From Neurospora tetraspora (taxonomy: Eukaryota > Ascomycota > Sordariomycetes > Sordariales > Sordariaceae): a stretch of 64,000 bases of DNA. Made by a program: the position numbers and the translations under genes. This document shows, piece after piece, positions 45,001-56,150 of the stretch. The number at the start of each line of letters is the position of its first letter. Position 1 is the stretch's first letter. The notes under the pieces are model-generated. The model did no database searches. It was given only the letters and a program-made list of their open reading frames with translations, and was not told where the DNA came from. Location of the stretch: positions 1,550,001-1,614,000 of the forward strand of contig NW_026944384.1 in the NCBI RefSeq assembly GCF_033439725.1, given 5' to 3'.

Positions 45001-48000
45001 TAGGGCTTTACGCGGAGAATGGCAGCGGTGGAGGCATTTCCGATGTCACTTTTACCGGAGGTGGAATCGGTCTCAAAGGCGGCGAGCAGCAGTTCACGGC
45101 GCAACGCCTCAAGTTCAATGGATGCACAGTGGGAATCCAAGTCATCTGGGACTGGGGATGGGTATGGAAGTCCATTACCATGAACAATGTGAAGACGGGA
45201 TTTAAGCTCGTCGGAGATGGTGGCGTTGGCAACAGTGAGTGTCCCCCTCTTATTACCTGGCCCCATCATACTAATTCCCATTTTGCCTGTAGTCGGCTCT
45301 GTCTCAATCATGGACTCGTCGTTTACCAATGTCGAGACTGTTGTCATCGTCAATCCCATAACAGCAACTCCGGGCAAGGGAAGCACTGGGATCGCACTTG
45401 ACAACATTGTCCTCTCAGGTGTCTCCGTTGCTGTTGCCGACACGACTGGGGCCACGCTCCTGGCTCCTTCGCCTGTGATTGACCAATGGGTCGTTGGACC
45501 TGTCTATGAAGGATCGACGACTGCTCGTTCTTTCTCCATGGGTGGGAAAGTTGGAAACTATCGAAGGCACTCGACACTTTTGGATTCCCAAGGCAACTAC
45601 TTTGAACGCCCCAAGCCTCAGTACGAGGATCAAGCAACTTCCATGTTTCTGCATACAAAGGACCTCGGATGTAAAGGTGATGGCTCTACCGACGACACAG
45701 CGGCGTTCCAGGCGGCGCTCTACGCAAGTTTGGGCAAGATCCTCTTCGTCGACGCCGGATCATACATTCTCACCTCGACCGTCACTATCCCTCCTGGAGC
45801 CAAGATCATGGGTGAAGCATGGTCGCAGTTAGTTGCGTCGGGCTCATATTTCTCCGATGCCAGGTACGTTAGAGCTCCTTCTCTCATCTTTCGTTAATCC
45901 CAACGCTGATCCATGTCTGTCTCAACTGTAGCAATCCCAAGGTCATGATCAAGGTTGGAAATGTTGGAGACATTGGCAACGTGGAAATGCAAGACCTCCT
46001 ATTTACGACACGCGGTGCAACAGCCGGTCTGATTGTCATCCAATGGAACATCCAAGCTGCTACACAGGGTTCCGCCGGGCTCTGGGACTGCCACGTCCGC
46101 ATCGGAGGTGCGACCGGGACGAAGTTGACACCCGCAGAGTGTCCTCCCATCACTAGCGGTGTCAATGCAGGCTGCTCTGCTGCTAGTCTGATGATGCACC
46201 TTACGTCCTCGGCGTCCGGTTACTTCGAAAACATGTGGCTTTGGGGAGCCGACCACATGATTGAGTAAGTTGTACTCCAATGTTCCCCGGGCAGGAAGAA
46301 GAGTAAAGGTCTGGTACCACCTCTTGTAACTGATTGGACTAACAACTGCCTATCTGCTTCTAGTGACCCTGATCTTGTCAGCGGAAACAATAGCATGGTG
46401 CAAACGTCCATCTATGTTGCCCGTGGCTTTTTGATTGAGAGTACAAAGCCCACTTGGTATGGAAGCTTTCCCATCTTCTCCTTCCATCACAGCCAGCAAA
46501 ACTGACCTCATTACTGGACTTTAGGCTTTATAGTACTGCGTCTGAGCACGCAGTGTTCTACCAGTACAATTTCCACTCGGCAGCGAACATATTCGCTGGT
46601 ATGCTGCAGACCGAATCGCCGTACTTCCAACCGACCCCGCCACCACCAGCTCCTTTCGCTGCTGTTGTTGGCCTTTTGCCGGGGGACCCGGATTATACAT
46701 GTGCTGCCGGAAATGAGTTCAATGGCTGTGATCAATCCTGGTCCGTGGTCATGACAGGTTCGGCAAACATCTTTGTTGCTGGTGCAGGCATCTACACTGT
46801 AAGTGCCGTGGTCATAACCCAGGGACAGTGACAACCATCTTCGTTTGCACGGTTGCTCCTTGCTTCTACATTTTTTGCTAACGACCGTCTCAACAACAGT
46901 GGTTCTCGACATATGCGCAGACCTGCATCGATCTGCAGCTATGTCAAAAGGCGCTTATGCTTCTCAAAGACAACTTGGCCAACGTTCGCTTCCAGAATCT
47001 TGTTACCATCGGTGCCAAGTACATGGCTGTCATGGACGGCAAAGGCATTCCGGCCATCGACAACCTCAACGTTGACACGCACCCCAGTTGGTCTCAAGTT
47101 AGCATTCTCGACGTTGGCAGTAACGGCACCACCAGATTTGATGAGGCTATTTGGATCGACCCCGCGATCTGGGACATGGATGAGCCGAAATTCACTTGCT
47201 CTCCTCCGTGCAATGTCAAGTTGCCACCATGGAAAGGTGCAACCAGTACTGTCCAGTATCCGCTGATTACCGTCAGCCAAGGAACCTGGACAAGCACCAT
47301 CACCCAGGCGCCCTTGACCATTACAGAATGGGTGCTTGAGCCGGTAACGATAACTCGGGATGCCGCCGCCGTGAACAAGAACAAACGTGATGCTGGCGTG
47401 GAGATATGGCCCGTTCCGGCAACAACACCTTTCTGGCCTGCTATTCTTTACAGGGGTGACGACGGGCAGATATCAACAACATCTGCCACTGGTACCTTTC
47501 CCAAGCCTGCGGCAACGCCACTTTCCGGAAGCTGGCCCAAAAAAGCTGTCCGAGCAGTTTGGGGTTGGCCCGAGAACCCATTGGTGGATGAATGCGATTT
47601 CTACGACTTCGGCTGTGTCCCCAAGCCATGGTTCGGGGGTACTGTAGGAGATCCAGGCGGTGATGACTTCTATGATGACGAGAATGCCGCGGAACTGCGG
47701 ACAATCTGTCCTGAAGAAACGTCCACATCTTCCACTCCTTCAAAGCCAACACCAACCAAGATCAGTCCCACGGTAGCCGTGCCCATTCCTGCCCCTGTCT
47801 ACCAGCAAGGCGACGCGCGGTTGAACACGAAAAAATGCTTCAAGGGCGAACAGACCGAGGGGGTTCGGATGCGCAACGCTACGACCAGATTCTGCGACGA
47901 TATCGCGCGCATGGACCTTATAGCGGGATTCGAGTACGAGAAAGAGTATCCGTTTGAGTATAACGGTGGCGTTGGTTACGTTGCTATCACCGTGTCGCTT

Positions 48001-48198
48001 GAGATAAAGCCCAAGTGCAGCTTCAACTACTCCAAAAGCCTATGCCAAAGGTACTTGTCCGTGCCAACGGATAGTTGTGATTGTAATGGAGTTAATGGGA
48101 AGCAAGGAGGTTCAGTGGAGAATAATTGCTATAAGTGGAGGGTTGACCCTAACCGTCGGTTCTGTTGGAAAGGGGACAAGAGTGTTGTATGCCAGTAG
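42065..48198 (+). CDS. Secreted fusion: NucA/NucB-like nuclease domain + GH55 beta-1,3-glucanase + Cys-rich C-terminus
   Basis: The ATG at 42065 starts a signal peptide (VLQLLALFAQIFCLFSPQVA). The next exon boundaries, to about 42380, are unclear. Then come VVNIQPYTVVLIYNC, EICKNAENFA and the NucA/NucB core YTCDEFPPASWVEGGSG. Clear later exons are 42874–42988, 43070–43419, 43498–44021, 44111–44156, 44221–44271, 44416–44693, 44837–45234, 45293–45863, 45932–46264, 46364–46456, 46525–46798 and 46900–48198. The GH55 part opens YWMQSLDRKGTVPWGDEPNY and has the two beta-helix starts DYGAVGDGITDDT and DLGCKGDGSTDDTAAF. A linker and a Cys-rich tail follow. The whole is near 1,600 residues. It should cut beta-1,3-glucan and perhaps DNA outside the cell. 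One frame change lies near 42.95 kb. Confidence 0.85.
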
Positions 48199-50127
48199 AG
48201 GGTTAGGTAGTAGTGTTGAGGATTTCACTACATAACTCTCACAGATTGGGTTTATGTTAGCCACCGCTTGTACATATATTGACCGCTTGTCCTCCACGAA
48301 CAAGCTTCCTTACACTTTTTCTCAACAATGTTTACTTTTGTCTTCTTTCCTTTCTTGCTCGCTCCCTCTCTCTCTTGCTCATCCGTTCGTCAGTCGCGGG
48401 CAGAATCAACAAGCAGCGCTATCAACTTAAGTCCTGATCGAGAGCCCGGCTACGAAAGTTCCAGAGGTTGAAAGTTAAAGCTAGTAAACATTGGAAGCGG
48501 AGTAAAACTTGGAGGCTGGTAAAGAGAGTCTTCGGCCCTTGGTACAATACTGCATTCCGTATTAAGCTATAGACTATTAGTAGGGTAAAGCAAGTTATAT
48601 TTTAATCCTTTGTTATATTCTTTCATTAAATAGTATGGCCGTTCTCATTTAATAATTTTATTATTTCTTTTCCTTCTTCTTTTCTCTTTCCTTTTTCTCT
48701 CTTCTTTTCTATTTGCTTTTTTTTCTTCTTTTCTCTCTTGTTTTTTCTATTCCATTGTTCCTTATAAGCGGGAGGAAAATAAACTTACTAATAAAAGTTA
48801 TTAAGATATTTAATTAAAGATAGTAAAAATAGAAGGATTATACTACGAATTATAAAGAGTTAAGGCTGTGTTTGTTCTCGTACGCTTTTACGTGAAAACG
48901 ATTTGGAGTATAAACCTTTACTTAAGTGTACGGGCCACAGCCTAATTTCTTGCGTACAGCCTTTTACACCCCCTTTTACTTGGGCGGGCTATTACGATTG
49001 TTTTGTCGTTCTATTTATTAAAATTTGAAAGCCGATTCTTTTTATAGGGGGTTATAGGCCTTTGAACGCCCGACGACTACGCTAAACTCCCTAAAGTTAT
49101 AGCGCGTAGGAGGTTGGAATACGCGTATACGCCGCTATCGAACATATATACAAATCGACCGTTTTGTACGCCATTTTTAAATTTATACGATTTACATTCC
49201 TTATATAACCCTAACCCGGGCAAGGCTGCCGTCGGGGGGTCGGTTATTTTCTTTTTATACGGAAGGGTGCTAAACGCGAGCATTTTTATACGATTTACAT
49301 GAAAAAAATGGCGTGAAAACACCTTTTTACGTAAAATCGTACGAGAATAAACATAGCCTAAGTTCGTAATTATTAAATTACTTTAGAAATGGAGTTATTA
49401 TTAGGATAGTAGAGGTAATTGGCTAAAGTAATTATAATAAGAGCGGGTATAGTAAGAAGGTAAACGTAGGGGGGAAACGAGAAATATATTAATAGTTAAA
49501 CCTAATAATCTTCCGCCCCTTCGCCGACCGCTATTTATAATATTTTTATTTATATTTAGTAGTAATTAAATTTAGGATAGGACCGATATATTCCAACGTT
49601 ATATTATAGCATTTTACTATATTTCGTCAGCGTTTTCCGGAAGACTATTGGTAATTAGCGCCTCCCGTTATATGCTTTTATTCGTATTAAGACCTTTAAG
49701 GCTTAATATAACCCCCCCTCTTTTAAATTTCTATTAAAAGGAGAGTCAAGGGATGGAATAGTCTTGCTTCTTCATAATGGAATTATCACAGGGCTAGCCT
49801 GTGATGTGGTTGCACTGCACTGACTGCACATTATGCAGTCACGTGCAGACTCACGTGCGCGCGCACGGACTGGCCTGCTGGGCTCTCGCCCATATAGCCA
49901 GTCCTCCACGCACACTTCCTTTCCTCTCCTTCGTACAACAACGCATATCTTACCCTACCCCCAACGGTGCCCTCTCGCCCCGTGATAGGAATACGTCATC
50001 TTGACAACAGTAGAAGGTACCAAAATTTACAAAATTCCTATAAATTTGCTTGTCCTCCCAGACCCTTCTGGTGGCACGCTAGAAAAAAGAAATAAAGAGA
50101 AAGGAATTGAGAACGACATGGAATACA
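48199..50127. other. AT-rich intergenic region with a MITE-like element
   Basis: Sequence from about 48540 to 49780 is AT-rich and RIP-like, with CT-rich runs near 48340–48760. It holds the inverted-repeat element at 48863–49359. From 49800 the composition returns to normal, with two TCACGTGC motifs (49839–49858). No gene is supported. Confidence 0.6.
48863..49359. mobile_element. MITE-like DNA element with about 40-bp terminal inverted repeats
   Basis: The left end AGGCTGTGTTTGTTCTCGTA is the inverse of the right end (reverse complement AGGCTATGTTTATTCTCGTA); the match continues into CG(C/A)TTTTACGT(G/A)AAAA. Differences are transitions. The length is 497 bp and there is no transposase. No clear target-site duplication is visible (left flank GAGTTA, right flank AAGTTC), so the superfamily is open. 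Confidence 0.75.
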
Positions 50128-53100
50128 TTATATGTCTTGCGAGAAGCCAATAAACCAAACCAGTCCCGATACGCTGCCGATGGATATCATCCGTCCCTGG
50201 AGGTCACAACTAGACGGTCGGTAATTCGGTGGCAGCCAGAGTACGTTCTGGCCGTTGCAAGTAATCCAAGACCTATCCTGTCCCAAGCCATAGCCATGGC
50301 TCTCTGGATTATCTAGTACAACTTGGCTTTCGGTAGTTTCTGTATCTATTTTAATACGTCCAACGTTGGTACGTAGGTAGTGATTAGTATCGTCAAACAA
50401 TATACGGGTTATTGTAGTATTAGTAGTAATGGTTTGGAGGCAGCTCCCCGACGCCGGATCCCAGATCTTGATCGTGTTGTCCACCGAACCGGACGCAAGC
50501 CGCTGGCCATCAGGCGAGAATGCCACTGAGAGAACGCGGCCGCTATGGCCTTCTAGGGTCTGGAGGCAGCTCCCCGACGCCGGATCCCAGATCTTGATTG
50601 TTCCGTTCGACGAACCGGACGCAAGCCGCTGGCCATCAGGCGAGAATGCCACTGAGTAAACGGCCTCGCTATGGCCTTTTAAGGTCTGGAGGCAGCTCCC
50701 CGACGCCGGATCCCAGATGTTGATCGTTTTGTCATACGAACCGGACGCAAGCCGCTGGCCATCAGGCGAGAATGCCACTGAGACAACGGCCCGGCTATGG
50801 CCTTTTAGGGTCTGGAGGCAGCTCCCCGACGCCGGATCCCAGATCTTGATCGTTTTGTCATTCGAACAGGACGCAAGCCGCTGGCCATCCGGCGAGAATG
50901 CCACTGAGACAACGGCGTGGCTATGGCCTTTTAGGGTCTGGAGGCAGCTCCCCGACGCCGGATCCCAGATCTTGATCGTTTGGTCCTCCGAACAGGACGC
51001 AAGCCGCTGGCCATCAGGCGAGAAGGCCACGGAGTAAACGGCCCAGCTATGGCCTTCTAGGGTCTGGAGGCATGCATTCCAATCCAATTCTACAGCCGGC
51101 TTAGTTCGAATCCATTCAGGTTCTTCTGCCCTGAAATTCCTTTTTATCAAGCTACCCCTTGGAGCAAATACAAGCGCTGATATGTATGCTTGAAGTGGAG
51201 CTTGCTCTATTATTGACTTATAAGACAGAGCAAACCGGTAAGCATCCCAAACAAGCTTTGATAACTGCGACTGATCATTACCTCCCTATATCTTTAGTTA
51301 GACCAAGTTCCTAGGGCGGAGTTAGACTTATACTTACTAGTAGGCCCTCGAGCTTTCTAATAGCAATAACGCCCGCAGGCATAGCTTGGAGTAGACTTAG
51401 AGCTTCCAGCCAGTAAAGGTACTTCGTCTTGAGGAATGTATAAACAACCCCGTTATCCTGTAAACGATCATGCGAGATCCAAGCCCAGGAAGGCATCTCG
51501 GGATTGCCGGTAAACCCATGGGGTGGTCCCCCGACCAGCGGCAACTCGACCCCTCTTCGAGAGAACATCCCGGAGTCGCTCACCGACGGCTTCCTGGACT
51601 TCACCCAGTTGCCCACTCTGGACAGCTTGCCCCAGACTCGGCGTGCTCGTGCCGGCACCGTACCGTCTAGATTCCCTGCCGGTGCCGGGGTCAATAGCCG
51701 TTTTGTGTTCGTGCCAGAAACCGAGTCACACAAGTGATCAACCCAGTAGATGCACGAGTACCGCACTGTCGCTAGCGGGTCCGGATCCGGTACTTGGATC
51801 TTGTCGCTCGGAAATCCCGGTGCCCTTAAGTTGTATATATCGCGTTGCAGTGTTGTAGACATGGCTTTAAGTGACCTCAAGAAGATGGTATAGTTCACAT
51901 CTTCTTTCCCAGAAGGAAAAATCCACTTGAACGCCTCCTGAGAAACTTGGTTGCCAGCTTTATCAGAGGCATTGCCAAGTAAAAAGTCCTTGGCGGATTG
52001 GTGGACGAAATAAACAGTCTGGTCTCGAAGAGTCAAAAACGAGCCGCAAAGCCCTATAAGCTCTTCCAGGGACTGTGGATCATCTAAGATATTGTCTAAC
52101 ATCTCGACGAGAGTGGTCAGTTCTTGAAGGCTGATGGGTCGGCGAACGATAGAGGAGACGGCAAGAATTTGCCTGCACAGATCTGCATAATCGGACTGAA
52201 TAATCTGCTCTATCATCCGCGCATAGAGAGAATCCAACCCGGGGGGGAATGCCCGTAACTTTGTTAGTGTCTCCCACCTCCGAACGCTCGGGTCCGCAAG
52301 TACTTGGCAGACCAAGGCCACCCAGAGAAAAGTCCCATTCGCGTTAGAAGAGAGATAGTCATGTACCTCCGTCTGCATTTTGCTGTCGTACTGTTTCCGC
52401 TGCGACAAGTGAAGGACTTTGTGGCGGATATATGCACTAACAGCAGTGGTGACGGATTCGGCGTTTAGCTCGAGGCTGAGTTTGGACTGCTGCGCGACCA
52501 TCGCCAACTGTTCTTCGATCTGCACCCAGTTGCGACTAGATACAAGCCACTTGACACGAGCAGACACAGATGATATCTGAACGATCAACTTGAGAAGCTG
52601 CGGTTGGTCTGTCACACATTCGTCCAGAGCATCAATCACTAGATAGGTGACCTTCAAGTTCGGGTCTTCTAGCATCTTGCATAGAACCTTAGACATGACG
52701 ATCCATGCCATTGCGTCATCGGAAGGGTATGTGTTCTCCGGTAGATGTGAGAGCAGGCGTGGTTGCCGGTGGGCAAGTAGGTAGATTAAGCCTCGTAGCA
52801 CGGCAGTTGCGTTATTGATGCGCGAGTCGGTAGCTTGGCAGAAGAAATACGCCAAGTTGCCGCCGTCAGCGATAACACGCCGCTCTAGCTCGTCGATGAT
52901 ACCGCATAGCAACATGGTCTTGCCCTTGCCTGGATCTCCCTTGACCCAGAGCAGGCGACTCTCCCGCAGCTGGCGCCATCGGTTGAAGTCGGGGTTGTCG
53001 AAGACCCAGCGGTAAGCATCAGCCAGCAGACCACCCTTCGCCAGCTCGATCCGCTCCTTTTCGACGTGCGGGTCACGCGGGTCTGTGGGCCATAATTTTG

Positions 53101-53833
53101 CCAGACAGAGGTAATCCTCGTGAACCTTGTCCTGCAGCCGCTTCAATGCTTTCTGCCTTCCTTCGCCGTAGAGAACCGGCATGTGCACATCGAAGATGCC
53201 AAATAGAGAGTACACCTTGTCTTCCTCGCGTGTTGTGTCACGCTTCTCGATCCATCGCATCCGTTCGGCGACGCTGAAATCAGATAGAGGGACACCTTGG
53301 AAGGCTTTTCGCGGAATTCCGGTTATATCGTGGATTTCTTGTTCCAGAGACTCCTTATCTCCCAGGCGCTCGCCCTCTTTAGAGAAGAATTCGACGATCG
53401 TTGGGGCAATGAGCTCTTGGAGGGTCCATCCTCGGGAAAACCATCTGCTCTCTCGAAAGGCCGGTTGCCAACCGGGGCCGTGGCCGTGCTGATGGGTTGA
53501 GACGTCTGCTAGGTACACGTAACATTTCACCGCGCTGCGGTACCAATGAAACATGGAATTGAGAGCGTGCTGAAGCTCGGCGCTGTCAGACTTGTCGATG
53601 CAGCATGTGTCGACCCAGAAGAATTTCAGCCCATCGCGCCAGGCTTGGTCTCCGCAAAAACGAATCTTAGCATAGCCTGCTTTGTTCTTGCCTGTACCGT
53701 CCGTCATGTCTTTGAAGAGGACCTCTTCGGGACCCCATGTGTGTGAAAGTATCGCATACGGTGGAATCTTGTTGTTGGGGAGGTCCTCCGTCAGACGGAC
53801 CCCGCCGGTATCGTCACGCTCCAGGAGTCGCAT
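50128..53833 (-). CDS. NLR-type incompatibility protein: HET domain, NACHT, WD40 repeats (HET-D/HET-E-like)
   Basis: Exon 1 53833–51338 and exon 2 51285–50128, with a 52-bp intron (GTAAGT–ATATAG), give about 1,217 residues without a break. The N-terminal HET domain of the HET-D/E type reads MRLLERDDTG, PPYAILSHTWG, FFWVDTCCIDKSDSAELQ and WFSRGWTLQELIAP. The NACHT has Walker A (VKGDPGKGKTMLL) near residue 300 and Walker B (VTYLVIDALDEC). The end of the domain has HQSAKDFLL. Exon 2 brings the NPD-like helical segment (AYRFALSYKSIIEQAPLQAY), then five near-identical 42-residue WD repeats and a diverged last blade. The WD face senses a partner ligand, NACHT oligomerises, and HET starts cell death in vegetative incompatibility. 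The repeat array is likely fast-evolving. Confidence 0.93.
50441..51072 (-). repeat. Five tandem 126-bp WD40-coding repeats, near-identical
   Basis: Each unit encodes CLQTL(E/K)GHS, then 4 variable residues and SVAFSPDGQRLAS. After 5 mostly variable residues comes TI(K/N)IWDPASGS. Differences cluster at the same few codons in all units: after GHS (WAVY, HAVV, RAVV, EAVY, GRVL) and after the second Ser (EDQ, NDK, YDK, SNG, VDN). The rest is almost constant even at silent sites, showing recent unequal exchange or gene conversion. Confidence 0.92.
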
Positions 53834-54194
53834 TGCAGAGTTCGCCAGCCTCAGCTCCCTCGGCAGCTAATCATACAAATGTTCGATGATGGGAAAAGGC
53901 TCGCAGGCTTTGCGAGCGGACGGCTTATGTTGGCGGGACTATAGGTACAGTAAATCAGCAGTTGAAACCAGGGGAATTGCTCGACAGACGAGAACTACTT
54001 AGTATAAATAACTGACATATTTCGTAGCGTATATCTCGGTGGGTTTGATTGGGAGCCTTGAAGGTGGTTGCTGTTGTTGTCTTTGTTTCAAGGCGCTGCC
54101 TTTGCCTGGATCACCAATCCCGCAGGACTCAGACTTCCACCATACCCGACGCGAAAGCAGAAGACTCGCCAATATCGCGTTGGGTACATCGTTG

Positions 54195-54415
54195 GGCATA
54201 GATGATTGAGAGGCCCAGGGCGCCAAGCCCGGAAAGGCGTTGGTCAGCCTTTACTGTAATGGAGAGCTGCTCTGAGTGGATGGGTAAAGAGGAGAAGGCA
54301 ATGCATTGGGAAGATGGTCTTGATTGGATGCTTGCTCGCTCTGATGCCCTCCACATCACGTGGTTGAAAGTCACGGTGAGCTTCAGGGAAGAAGGTACAT
54401 TCAGGAACGGTGAGG
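54195..54415 (-). repeat. Dispersed inverted repeat B, copy 2
   Basis: The reverse complement is nearly identical to 11316–11542 (two small length differences), 43 kb apart in opposite orientation. The sharp edges and lack of C-to-T differences indicate a recent copy, or a unit short enough to escape RIP. Confidence 0.85.
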
Positions 54416-54874
54416 TCCGGCCGCGAAACTCAACCTCACCTCGGCCGGACTCTTGGCCACTGGCACAACTTACCCGAACCCCCTCTCGCGCCATCAAGCT
54501 AACCGAGCCAACCCTGGAACTGCCGATGACGCTGAGGGCACCGATATACGTTGTTGTGCGATGTGAAGTCGAAGAACAAGCTGCCGAGTACCTGCGACGT
54601 CTTCAGGAAAAACATGACAAGGACCCTTGGATATTTAGAGTCTATGACGCAATAGTGTGTATCACTTCTCGTTCTAGTTTTTTTGAGAAGGACGAAGGTA
54701 GCGAGCTACAGGAAGATTCTTCAACGTGAACATCGCAATGTCGCGAATCCCCGAGTCAACCTATTTGTGGCGTGAGGCCGCCCCAACAAAGCGGGATTGC
54801 CGTTCGGTGGTGCCGTTGTAGTTCCGAAGTGAAGCAGGTTTGATTGCGCGGGCAGTACAGCCGACTGTTTCTAC

Positions 54875-55270
54875 TGTGACAAGGGCAGTATTCTGGGCTT
54901 GGAACAAATAGTTCAATTCAGCTAATAATCTTCTTTGGTCTCGAAGGCCTTGTTTATCCTTTCAACCTCCAAAAGAAGGCTGGGTCTCAAGGCCTTCTTT
55001 CAACGGTACAAGAGCAGCGCTTGCAGCTACTTAGTACCCTAGCTGCCCAGCGTCTCTTTGATCAGAGTCTCATCAAGTATTACTCAGAGGGGGTAACGCA
55101 AGGGTACCTAAATACCGAGAATGGTACGCAACAAGGCAACCACGGGCAGCCCACAACTAATAGAACCAATCCAAAAGTTACGGCACCTACGCCGTTACCC
55201 TAGCCTGCTCAACCTCTTTCGTTGTGCGCTTTGATAAAAATTTCGCCAGGTAATACAAGTAGATGTCACA
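54875..55270 (+). repeat. Dispersed repeat C, copy 2, with short inverted ends
   Basis: It begins TGTGACAAGGGCAG and ends AGATGTCACA, so the last 7 bases are inverted repeats (TGTGACA/TGTCACA). About 396 bp. The first 80 bp match 27920–27996. It could be a solo LTR (TG…CA ends) or a MITE; no target duplication was found, so the type is open. It is not RIP-mutated here. Confidence 0.6.
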
Positions 55271-56150
55271 CTCGGTTCGCAGATTACTTCTTAAGTATAT
55301 ATATCAGAAGCGTTTCCATACCCTTTGTGAAAAAAGGATAAACTTGTCGGTACCGCTTAACACTGATAAACTCGATTGTCATTACACCACTACTATCTGC
55401 CGTTCTATCACAGCTGCTTCGCAGGCCGGGTCCCGCCGTAGACCTCTCGACAAGAATCGCTCGCAACCACCTTTCTGCAACGCCTCAATCCGAGCAACGT
55501 GATGCCCAGCCCAATATCATCCATCCGTGCAAGCCCCCCTTTGTCTGTTGACGTGAAAAGAGTGAAGCAAAGGATTTAGCGACACATCCAGGGTACATAG
55601 TAATGTGATCCGCACACCCATTGGTTCATCCGTATATAGGCCCCACTCTTCTCTCTGAATCTGGGCCGTCACCTGGCCGCCCCAGCCACTCTTTAAATCA
55701 GTTTGTCGTAGGGGACCACCAAACCGTGATCCAACAAGACAAGAGCGAGAGACTCCCTTGCCACGCTCTCATCAGACTCAGCGATTAACTGCATATACTA
55801 GGAACCAATCTGGAATGGTCTTCTGACCGAGCGCAATCTTGGTGTCACCCCTGTAGAAAATCTAGCTGCAGTCTCAGGACGGAGACGTGCATTACTTTTT
55901 AAGGATACACCAAAAGAAAAAAGAAAAAAAATATATATATAAAAGGACACCAATCTTTGTACTACCAAGGATCTAAGCGTTGGTGGGCTCCCGGACCGGA
56001 ACCATCTCATTTTACTCTGTCAACTCAATCACCCCATATCAAGAGCGGTACACAAAGCCATAGGGGCGCATATTATGGTGCCAATACGCTCGACTCACAT
56101 GGAGGCGTCCTCCAGTTCTCGCTGGTGTTTCTCTTCCCTTCTCGTTCCCA

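Larger units (their letters stand above)
53834..56150. other. Repeat-bearing intergenic region
   Basis: It contains repeat B copy 2 (54195–54415), repeat C copy 2 (54875–55270) and a short AT microsatellite (ATATATATATAT near 55935). Open frames here come from repeats. The NLR promoter occupies the left 150–300 bp. Confidence 0.5.

Noticed and set aside
49077-49322. 81-codon frame inside the inverted-repeat element
   Set aside because: It spans the body of a MITE-like element with no transposase motif.
50429-51037. Plus-strand frames and regular 126-bp spacing that could suggest a CRISPR-like or tandem DNA repeat
   Set aside because: The repeats are WD40 codons of the minus-strand NLR; the plus-strand frames are shadows.
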